A program made the position numbers and the translations under genes. From Bacteroidota bacterium (GTDB lineage Bacteria; Bacteroidota; Bacteroidia; Bacteroidales; VadinHA17): DNA of 42,222 nt. The notes under the pieces are model-generated. The model was not told where the DNA came from and did no database searches. It saw only the letters and a list, made by a program, of their open reading frames with translations. The stretch lies in NCBI GenBank assembly GCA_003250475.1, contig QKGI01000077.1, forward strand, positions 1-42,222. Direction: 5' to 3'. Shown in pieces: positions 1 through 7,501 of the stretch; the first letter of the stretch is position 1; each line of letters starts with the position of its first letter.

Positions 1-38
1 TGTATTTAATTGCTATTTATATTGGGTTGTATCTTAAG

Positions 39-1586
39 TCATTTCCTGCCATCGACAAAGTCACCTGTCTGCCTGTCCATAAAAGTATATGACGCCGGAT
101 CAAAATAGTAACTGTCTTTGGAAGGCACCGGTTTGGCAAATGATGACGGGATCCATTTCCTGTGCTCCTCTATTATGCTACTGTATTGAGGATCAGCAGC
201 CAGGTTATGCCACTCATGAGGATCATTCTTACGATCATACAACTCCTCGGATCCATCCTTGTACCTTATATATCTCCAATCCTGGCTCCTCACAGATGCA
301 TTGCCGACTTTAATTTCCGTTATAGCCGGATAGGGCCAGTCATTGTCAGGATTCTTTAGCAGCGGTGTCATATCATGTCCATCCAGGACCGGGTTTGAGG
401 GCAGTGAGCATAGGCTCAGCAGTGTCGGGTACACATTGATCACATCCACCGGTTTATCACATGTGCTATTCTCATGTGTCAATCCGGGTACTTTGATAAT
501 AAATGGTATACGGGTACACTCTTCCCAGAGAGTCTGTTTATGCCAGTGTTCTTTTGTACCGAAATGCCACCCGTGATCTGACCAGAAAACAATGATTGTA
601 TTATCTGCATAACCACTTTTGTCAAGCAAATCAAGGATTGCACCCAGCTGGGCATCGGCAAAACTGATAGATGCCAGGTAGGCCTGTAGGGCCTCTTTCA
701 GCTGTCCCGCATCTTTTATCGTGATGTAATCTTTGTTCGCCAGGGCAAGCTTCCGGCCGATCTCAGGAACATCATCCAGGTCGTTCTCCAGTTTCTCCGG
801 AACCACAATACTGTCGAGCGGATACAGATCAAAGTATTTCTGCGGCACATGCCATGGTATATGTGGTCTGAATGTGCCCAGGGCGAGGAAGAAAGGTTTG
901 TCGTGCTTCTGCGACAGGAACTTCCGGGCATAGTTTACTATCTGAACATCCCCGTAATCTTTCTCCTCTTTCCCCGGAATAGGGCCCCAGTCCATTTCCG
1001 GGCCAAGTGCCTTTATTCCGTGCAGAGGCTTCCAGTCAGGATAACCAATCCTTGGTTCCCGGTAACCATAGTTCAGCCAGTACTTTTCGACCGGCCATCC
1101 TGATGTAACCCACGGGTCATCAAATACCTGTGCCTGAAACTCATCCCAGCTGCAGGGCGGATTATTACCCGGGGTGTGATGAAACACCTTGCCTGCTCCT
1201 GCCGTGTAGTAACCGTTATTCCTGAAATACTGTGGCATGGGAATAATTTCAGGATGAGCCGCTTTCCACCACTGACTGTTATCATACAGGCCGGTAGTTG
1301 ATGGTCTCATCCCGGTAAGCATGGCATTTCTTGAGGGGCAGGAGACTGTAGCGGCTGTATGGGCGTTTGTAAAAGCCACACCCTCTGCTGCCAGCCTGTC
1401 CATATTAGGCGTACTTACCCGTCCCTCGTAACCATGCAGGTAACCTACATAATCACGCATGTCATCGACAGTAATGAAGAGGACATTCATTTTGCTTCCT
1501 GCAGGGGTTTTGTCGGCCCCGTTGGTGCATCCACATGCCCAGATGAGTGTAGTTAAGGAAGCTATTCCCGGTATGGTCTTGTTCAT
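39..1586 (-). CDS. Secreted sulfatase, iduronate-2-sulfatase-like, Cys-type
   Basis: Type I sulfatase lipoprotein of 515 residues, expected to remove sulfate esters from glycans in the periplasm or at the cell surface. The N-terminus is a lipoprotein signal with a lipobox-like stretch ending at Cys18 or Cys20. The metal-binding pair D41/D42 sits in TVDDMR, and the formylglycine motif is C83-P-S-R followed by the usual TG. The SDHGWH metal motif lies further on. The TVDDMR start and the CPSRN motif place it in the iduronate-2-sulfatase-like clade; the true substrate cannot be read from sequence. It is the last gene of the region 1 PUL, 167 bases after susD, and has a close paralogue of identical length at 22232-23779. 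Being Cys-type, it still needs a maturation enzyme that is not in this window. Confidence 0.93.
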   Translation of the reverse strand: MNKTIPGIASLTTLIWACGCTNGADKTPAGSKMNVLFITVDDMRDYVGYLHGYEGRVSTPNMDRLAAEGVAFTNAHTAATVSCPSRNAMLTGMRPSTTGLYDNSQWWKAAHPEIIPMPQYFRNNGYYTAGAGKVFHHTPGNNPPCSWDEFQAQVFDDPWVTSGWPVEKYWLNYGYREPRIGYPDWKPLHGIKALGPEMDWGPIPGKEEKDYGDVQIVNYARKFLSQKHDKPFFLALGTFRPHIPWHVPQKYFDLYPLDSIVVPEKLENDLDDVPEIGRKLALANKDYITIKDAGQLKEALQAYLASISFADAQLGAILDLLDKSGYADNTIIVFWSDHGWHFGTKEHWHKQTLWEECTRIPFIIKVPGLTHENSTCDKPVDVINVYPTLLSLCSLPSNPVLDGHDMTPLLKNPDNDWPYPAITEIKVGNASVRSQDWRYIRYKDGSEELYDRKNDPHEWHNLAADPQYSSIIEEHRKWIPSSFAKPVPSKDSYYFDPASYTFMDRQTGDFVDGRK

Positions 1587-1624
1587 TAATCTTAAATTAA
1601 ATTCTGGTTATCAGGTTTTAAATT

Positions 1625-1745
1625 GAAAGGCTGTATGAAAAGAATATGTCCTAAGTACGCAAATTAATAACTAACCCTACAATCCAATCAACTGGAATCC
1701 TTATCAATCCTGCTACCTTCGGTTTTCTTTTCTATACAGCCTTTC
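1625..1745. repeat. Inverted repeat between susD and sulfatase
   Basis: Arms at 1625-1644 and 1725-1745 are reverse complements apart from one inserted base (arm: GAAAGGCTGTATGAAAAGAA). They enclose about 80 bases with no gene. In RNA they could close a long stem just after susD, which may shield or stop the susCD message. The remnant of a small mobile element is the alternative. Confidence 0.6.
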
Positions 1746-1753
1746 TGTTATTA

Positions 1754-3217
1754 TTAATAGCCTGGTGTTTGTACTATATTCGGATTGTTTGTAATTGTAC
1801 TTGGGTTCACCGGCATCAGCAGTATATTACCCTCATAGTCATTTTCACGGCCTACCAGTGTGGGTACGAGCTCAAATGCCTTTCCGAACCTGACAATATC
1901 AAACCATGATTTACCTTCGGCACCGAATTCTATAAGCCGCTCATGCAGTATAAGAGAATCCACCTCCGCCTGTGTAAGTGTAGCCGGATAGTAGTCAGGA
2001 GTCCCATAAGCTCTTTCTGCTATCTTGTTTAGCTCGATAATGGCCTCCGGAGTACTTCCAAGTCCATTGAGTGCTTCAGCCTTAAAAAGAATTGCCTCCG
2101 CAAACCTGTAGATACGTGTATCGGTAATGGCAATCCTTGTCCCGCTGACAAATTCTCCCAGATACTTGTTCACCCAGCGAAACAACTTGCTATTGTAGAT
2201 TGTGTCCTGGTTATTGATGCCCTTGCGTATATCACCCGGAGTCGCATCAAGATAGTCATTCACATAATGGTCCGTGAATGTGTGCCATTGAGCGCTGGAA
2301 CCTATTGGTACAGGATTGTTCTGAATTGCAGCCGGGACCTGGTTGGCCTGGTAGGTAAACCTCTGTCCGTACTGGTTTTGTGAACCTTCAAGGGCGTCAA
2401 AAAAGATTGAGAATATGATCTCCTTGTTTTGTTCAACCCTGAACACCTCTTCATAATCTGCCAGCAGGTCATAATTTGAATCTGAAAGTACTGCGTCGGC
2501 TGCCGTCTGGGCTGTTGTAAGATCGGCGTTTCCGCCTCCCATCCTTTTTGCTGTCCAGAGGTAGACATCAGCCTTAAGCATATTTATTCCTGCTTTGGAG
2601 GCCATAATCCTGTTTCTCGCACCATTATCTGCCATCAGGTTGCCTGCCTGGTCAATATCTGCCTTAATCTGGGCAAACACCAGGCTGACGTCCGACCTTG
2701 ATGAATAGAGGTTTTCGTCATCCAGAGACTCGATAGGTGAAGTAATGAGGGGTACATCTCCCCATATCCTGCCCAGGGCGAAATAGCAGAATGCCCTTAC
2801 AAAATAAGCGTCTGCCAACAGGGTGTTCCTGTCATTCTCACTTGCGAAGTCTATGTCGGGTATATGCTTCAGGGCAAGGTTGGCTGCTGCGATTACATTA
2901 TAAATATCGCGCCAGTTAGTTGACGGGGTAGATGTTGCGTTTGGTGTGTTAAGGAACAGGTCATCCCATTGTCCGGCACCAGAGGCACCAACCTGCCAGA
3001 ATCCGCTTCTGAATTCAAACCATATCAGGTAAACTTCCGTGTTGAAGGTTGACCTGAACTCGGAATACATTCCGGTAATACCAGCCCTGGCTTCACTTTC
3101 AGTGCCCCACATATTCTGGGAAGTGATGAGACTCAGGGGATCCCTGTTGAACTGATCTTCACATGCCGAAAAAACAAGGGCGATCAGTAATCCGGTTATT
3201 GCTATAATTTTTTTCAT
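1754..3217 (-). CDS. susD: SusD-family glycan-binding lipoprotein
   Basis: Outer-membrane lipoprotein of 487 residues that captures oligosaccharide at the surface and forms the lid of the SusC transporter. The signal peptide ends in FSAC with lipidated Cys19. The N-terminal RagB/SusD region (roughly 20-200) includes the usual WGTE...GMYSEFRS pattern, and the C-terminal part has FGAEGKSWFDIVRFGKAFE and a final MPVNPSTITNNPNIVQTPGY ending typical of SusD. It starts 19 bases after susC and must be co-transcribed with it. It resembles the second SusD at 28023-29513 over its whole length, notably in the FRSGFW segment, so the two probably bind related glycans. The ligand is inferred to be a sialylated or sulfated glycan from the neighbouring enzymes only. 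Confidence 0.95.
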   Translation of the reverse strand: MKKIIAITGLLIALVFSACEDQFNRDPLSLITSQNMWGTESEARAGITGMYSEFRSTFNTEVYLIWFEFRSGFWQVGASGAGQWDDLFLNTPNATSTPSTNWRDIYNVIAAANLALKHIPDIDFASENDRNTLLADAYFVRAFCYFALGRIWGDVPLITSPIESLDDENLYSSRSDVSLVFAQIKADIDQAGNLMADNGARNRIMASKAGINMLKADVYLWTAKRMGGGNADLTTAQTAADAVLSDSNYDLLADYEEVFRVEQNKEIIFSIFFDALEGSQNQYGQRFTYQANQVPAAIQNNPVPIGSSAQWHTFTDHYVNDYLDATPGDIRKGINNQDTIYNSKLFRWVNKYLGEFVSGTRIAITDTRIYRFAEAILFKAEALNGLGSTPEAIIELNKIAERAYGTPDYYPATLTQAEVDSLILHERLIEFGAEGKSWFDIVRFGKAFELVPTLVGRENDYEGNILLMPVNPSTITNNPNIVQTPGY

Positions 3218-3236
3218 CTGTCTTCAAATTATTTGG

Positions 3237-6200
3237 TTAAAAACCGACTTTCAGTCCAAGCATTATCTTTCTTGGTACCGGATAAGTACCGTCGTCATTA
3301 TATGTGACATCAGATGTTCCTTCAGTTATCCAGCCCGGATATGACTGAAAATAATAGAGATTCTGTCCAGAAAGGGTCAGTTTCAAAGATTGAAGTTTCA
3401 GGAAAGAACAAACCGACTCCGGAGCGTCGTATGAAAGCCTGAGCTCTCTTATACAGAGATAATCTCCTTTGTAAGTTGCCCTGTCACTGTCTCTCTGGTA
3501 ATTTTTCTGTTGCTTCTGATCCTGCAAATCAAATCTTGGCATTGTTGCCTTACCTGAAGCTACGTCACCTTCCTCTTGCCAGGTGTCTGTAAGAGATTCT
3601 GCGAGTGCATTGTAAACGCCATCATTCACATTACCATAGGAACGTCGTATGGTAGCGTCAGAGATTGAGTGTCCAAGAGCATAATCAAGAAACAGGTTGA
3701 ACTCAAAGTTGCCATAAGTCAGGTTATTTGAGATCCCCCCTGAAGTTGTTGGCCTCATGTAACCCAGTACGACCTGATCATAATCGTCAATGATCATGTC
3801 TCCATTCTGGTCAACCCACTCCATATCTCCAGGTATTTTCCTTCCTTTTACCTTTTTGTTATCGAGGGGGCTCCATCCTGCTGCCTGGGAATCAAAATTT
3901 GCATTTTCGGCTTCCTCCCAGTTATCGATGATGAAGTCCGATACGTATCCGAGAACTGCATTCATTCTTTCACCTTCAGCAAGACCTCCAACGCCGGTAT
4001 TCGTTTCAGGATTATAAATTCCTCCTATGCGGTTTTTATCCTTACCGTTGTCAGGCAGTTCCAGTACGCGGTCCATGAAATAACCAAAGTTGAAACCGGC
4101 AGTCCACCTGAATTTCTCTCTATCAACGATTTTAGCCCTGAGCTCAAATTCATATCCGTAGAATTTTACCTTTCCGATATTCTGGTCGATATTGCTATAA
4201 CCGGACTCATTGGGCAGAGGCACATTAAACAGGAGGTTTGAGGTAACCTTGTCAAAGTAATCAAACAGTACAGTTATCCTGTCATTCTGAAACAGACCCA
4301 GGTCAAATCCCATATCCCACTGCGTTGTTGTTTCCCACTTAAGGGTCGGGTTAGGCATTTCTGTTGAAAGGATCCCGGCCAATCCATAATAGGTATAACC
4401 TACTGAATATATACCTCCATAGGCATACCGTCCCACGGAGTTATTACCTGTCTGACCAAGACTGGTCCTGAGTTTTAAAGTATTTACTATCTTACTGTCT
4501 TTAAGGAAGTTCTCCTCAGACATAACCCATCCGAGTGATGCTCCGGGGAAATATCCTACCCTGTATCCTTCTGCAAAACGTGAAGAGACATCCCTCCTGA
4601 GAGAAAGCCCCAGCAGGTATTTCTTGTTGAAATCATACGTTACACGACCAAATGATCCAATCAGCATGTCTTCAGATCTGCTCGTTGAAGCATCCAGTTT
4701 AAGAGGCGCTGCATTCAGCGTCATTATAAGGTCAGAACTGGCACCTTCAGCTTCTGATCTTGTATCAAGATCAGCCTGGGAGATGCCCGTAACCCCTGCC
4801 ACTATGTTTATGTGATGTTTTTTGGCAATTGTCTTGTTGTAACTAAGGACGGTTTCCAGCTGTATGTCACGCGACTGGTTGTATTGAAAGATTGCCGTTC
4901 TTGAAATAGTATATACGTTTGCCTTTGTGAAACTCTCGAAAGTCCTGTTTCTCAATGAATAATCGCCGCTTACGGTTGCCTCCAGGCCGGGTAAAATTTT
5001 CCAGACCAAAGAAGCCCCGAGACCTGTTCTGAAATTATCTATATTACGTTTATAGATTTCATTGTACCAGAGAGTATTAGTAAATGTGGCATTATTACCC
5101 GATGCCAGGGAACCATCATCTAAATATACCTTGGATGTTGGGGCCAGCCAGATACACCTGTTAAAGACATCAGAGGCACTGGGGTAGTTATTTGTCTTGC
5201 TAGACGAATGATCCATCCTTGTTGAAAGGGTCAGGTTTTTACGCAGGATAAAATCAACATTCGCCCTGCCGTTAAAGCGGTTATAAAATGTTCCGTAGGA
5301 GATACCTTCAATGTCCGCATATCCAATGCTTGCAGCATATTTAATCTTATCCGTTCCTCCGTTTGCAGAAATACTGTAATTCTGTTCCAGCGCAGTATTG
5401 AGTGTAATATGCTGCCAGTCATTATCCTGGAAGATTAGAGTTTTCGTCGGATCAATAGGGTCAGGCATAGATTTATACCCCTCCGGTACTGCCTCTCCAT
5501 CTCCAAGGTAACGGGTGCTATAAGGCGAACTCTCATCATTACCGGTACCCCACGGTTTCTGGCCTGTCAGATCCTTGGCAAACGAAGACCGGAGTGCTGC
5601 CGGTCTGACAAGGCTGAGGTAATCCTCTGCACTGACCATATCAAGATATTTCCATGGCGATGCAAAGCCCGAGTTCATATTGAATGTAATCTCTGCCTTG
5701 CCTGTTTCTCCTCTCTTTGTCGTAACCAGGACTACACCGTTCGAAGCTCTTGCTCCGTATATTGCAGTCGATGAGGCATCCTTGAGTACCTGTACCGATT
5801 CAATGTCATTCGGGTTGATATCACTCAGTGATCTCACCATTCCATCGACAAGTACCAGTGGATCATTGCTTTTGTTGATCGATGATCCGCCCCTGATAAG
5901 AATAGAGGCGTCGCTTCCCGGCTGTCCTCCCTGGTTACTGTAGATCCTGACACCCGAGAGCTTTCCCTGCAAGGCAGTTGATACTGATGTTACCGGCACA
6001 TCTTCAATCTCCTCGGCATTTACCCTTGTGATCGAAGTGGTAATTGTTGCCCGTGACTGGGTACCGTAACCGATTACAACAAGCTCATCCAGCCCTACGG
6101 TGGATGTCCGCAGTGTCACGTTAATAGTCGTCTGGTCCGTCACTCTGACCTCAGTTGTTTCCATTCCGACAAATGAAAACATGAGAATTGAGCCTGTGGG

Positions 6201-6437
6201 TGCAGCAATTGAATATTGTCCAGCCAGATCTGTAGCTGTCCCCAGTGTAGCACCTTTGACCGATACTGTTACTGCCGGCAAAGGATCCCCGGATTCATCA
6301 GTGACTGTCCCGGATATCGTAAGTTCCTGACTAAAAGCTGCCAGGGAACCCACGAGAAAGAACATGATTGTAAGGGCAATCCCCCTGAACAAGTCACAGA
6401 GAAACCTTTGTTCTTTTAATACATGCGTCTCTTTCAT
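3237..6437 (-). CDS. susC: SusC-family TonB-dependent glycan importer
   Basis: Outer-membrane beta-barrel of 1066 residues that imports oligosaccharides using TonB energy, paired with the SusD that follows. After a signal peptide (to about 36) comes a carboxypeptidase-regulatory-like domain (about 39-110), then a TonB-box-like segment DELVVIGYGTQ (117-127), the plug (about 130-245, with VRIYSNQGGQPGSDASILIRG and VLKDASSTAIYGARASNGVV) and the barrel, ending in Phe as is usual for outer-membrane proteins. It lies 140 bases after the sialic acid lyase gene. The leader holds TTGATAACCTAAAA 9 bases before the start codon, a sequence repeated ahead of the second susC. Cargo is inferred to be sialoglycan fragments. 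Confidence 0.96.
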   Translation of the reverse strand: MKETHVLKEQRFLCDLFRGIALTIMFFLVGSLAAFSQELTISGTVTDESGDPLPAVTVSVKGATLGTATDLAGQYSIAAPTGSILMFSFVGMETTEVRVTDQTTINVTLRTSTVGLDELVVIGYGTQSRATITTSITRVNAEEIEDVPVTSVSTALQGKLSGVRIYSNQGGQPGSDASILIRGGSSINKSNDPLVLVDGMVRSLSDINPNDIESVQVLKDASSTAIYGARASNGVVLVTTKRGETGKAEITFNMNSGFASPWKYLDMVSAEDYLSLVRPAALRSSFAKDLTGQKPWGTGNDESSPYSTRYLGDGEAVPEGYKSMPDPIDPTKTLIFQDNDWQHITLNTALEQNYSISANGGTDKIKYAASIGYADIEGISYGTFYNRFNGRANVDFILRKNLTLSTRMDHSSSKTNNYPSASDVFNRCIWLAPTSKVYLDDGSLASGNNATFTNTLWYNEIYKRNIDNFRTGLGASLVWKILPGLEATVSGDYSLRNRTFESFTKANVYTISRTAIFQYNQSRDIQLETVLSYNKTIAKKHHINIVAGVTGISQADLDTRSEAEGASSDLIMTLNAAPLKLDASTSRSEDMLIGSFGRVTYDFNKKYLLGLSLRRDVSSRFAEGYRVGYFPGASLGWVMSEENFLKDSKIVNTLKLRTSLGQTGNNSVGRYAYGGIYSVGYTYYGLAGILSTEMPNPTLKWETTTQWDMGFDLGLFQNDRITVLFDYFDKVTSNLLFNVPLPNESGYSNIDQNIGKVKFYGYEFELRAKIVDREKFRWTAGFNFGYFMDRVLELPDNGKDKNRIGGIYNPETNTGVGGLAEGERMNAVLGYVSDFIIDNWEEAENANFDSQAAGWSPLDNKKVKGRKIPGDMEWVDQNGDMIIDDYDQVVLGYMRPTTSGGISNNLTYGNFEFNLFLDYALGHSISDATIRRSYGNVNDGVYNALAESLTDTWQEEGDVASGKATMPRFDLQDQKQQKNYQRDSDRATYKGDYLCIRELRLSYDAPESVCSFLKLQSLKLTLSGQNLYYFQSYPGWITEGTSDVTYNDDGTYPVPRKIMLGLKVGF

Positions 6438-6446
6438 TTGGATTAT

Positions 6447-6530
6447 TTTTAGGTTATCAATCTTGAGATAAATTTCAATTAGTTTCTAATACTTTTTGTA
6501 GATTTAGGCGATGGTTCTAGGTTATCAATC
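6447..6530 (-). promoter_or_regulatory. susC leader with repeated TTGATAACCTA element
   Basis: Read on the minus strand, TTGATAACCTAAAA (6447-6460) lies 9 bases before the susC start codon. A second copy of the core GATTGATAACCTA occurs at 6518-6530 as well as at 6450-6462. The same 14 bases stand 10 bases before the other susC start (32725-32738). The fixed spacing suggests a translation-leader role, but common ancestry of the two leaders would also explain it. Confidence 0.45.
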
Positions 6531-6577
6531 ATCATTTTTAAGAAGGGGGAGGTCACCGACATGATCTCTCCTTTTTT

Positions 6578-7501
6578 TTAGTTGTTGAGCCCTGCCATTT
6601 CAAAAAAGCCGATCGCGTCCAGATCATTCTTCATCTTAGCCTTATCCGCTTCTGACAGAGTGGCAAGAGGCAGCCTGCACGGTCCGCAGTCAATGCCGAT
6701 CAATTCCATGATACTTTTACCGGCAACTGTTGATCCCCCGTATTTAACAAGAACATCAACCACCTTTACAGAGTAGAGCTGGAGTTCCCGTGCTTTTTCA
6801 ATATCGCCGGCTGAGAAAGCTTTCCACAGACTGTGGTACAGCGGAGCTATGAAGTTGTATGTGCTTCCGACAGCCGCCTGAACTCCGAAGGAAAGCCCGC
6901 ATACCAGCATTTCGTCGTAACCGCTGAGGATGTTATACTTACCTCCTTCAAAGGTGATACACTTTTGCATATCGTAGAAATCGGAATGAGTGAACTTAAC
7001 ACCTGCAAAACTCGGAATTGAGGAAGATGCGAACTTCAGCACCTCACTTGCTTTGATATCAACACCTGTCAATGACGGGAACTGGTAATAGTAGAAAGGT
7101 ATTTCCGGCGCAGAATCTGCTATATTTTTCAGAAATGTACCCAGTTCTTTCGCGTTTGCCGGCTTAAAGAAGTTAGGGGCCATACATCCCACGGCATAAG
7201 CTCCGTTTGCCTGTGCATGTTGTGTCAGGCTTATACTATCAGACAGGCAGTTGCCACCGACATGACATATAACTTTCAGCCTTCCACTGGAGGCTGAGAC
7301 CCACCTTTCAAGAATAAGTTTACGTTCGCCGGTGGTCAGTGAGAGACTCTCTCCGGTTGTGCCACACACGAAAACCCCGCTTATATTGTTATTAACCAGA
7401 TGATCTGCATACCTGTCAATGGTGTCAAGCATAAGACCACCGTTAGCATCGAAAGGTGTGTATGGTGCAGCCACCAATCCTTTTAGACTTTTATCAATCA
7501 T
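6578..7501 (-). CDS. nanA: N-acetylneuraminate lyase (DapA/NAL superfamily)
   Basis: Cytoplasmic class I aldolase of 307 residues, expected to split N-acetylneuraminate into N-acetylmannosamine and pyruvate. The TIM-barrel signature is complete: GTTGES at 47-52 for the pyruvate carboxylate, Tyr139 in YYYQFPSLTG, and the Schiff-base Lys169 in GVKFTH. The Y-x-x-P-S-L-T-G context is that of sialic acid lyases rather than of dihydrodipicolinate synthases, which usually read YNxP there. Its start codon overlaps the stop of the transporter fusion gene by an ATGA, so import and cleavage are translationally coupled. A hydroxyproline or keto-sugar aldolase of the same superfamily is possible but less likely given the mutarotase and sialidases around it. 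Confidence 0.9.
   Translation of the reverse strand: MIDKSLKGLVAAPYTPFDANGGLMLDTIDRYADHLVNNNISGVFVCGTTGESLSLTTGERKLILERWVSASSGRLKVICHVGGNCLSDSISLTQHAQANGAYAVGCMAPNFFKPANAKELGTFLKNIADSAPEIPFYYYQFPSLTGVDIKASEVLKFASSSIPSFAGVKFTHSDFYDMQKCITFEGGKYNILSGYDEMLVCGLSFGVQAAVGSTYNFIAPLYHSLWKAFSAGDIEKARELQLYSVKVVDVLVKYGGSTVAGKSIMELIGIDCGPCRLPLATLSEADKAKMKNDLDAIGFFEMAGLNN

Noticed and set aside
6542-6579. GC-rich stem followed by eight T on the plus strand, terminator-like
   Set aside because: It would terminate plus-strand transcription, but no plus-strand gene ends here. On the minus strand the T-run becomes an A-run, so it does not terminate the lyase gene.
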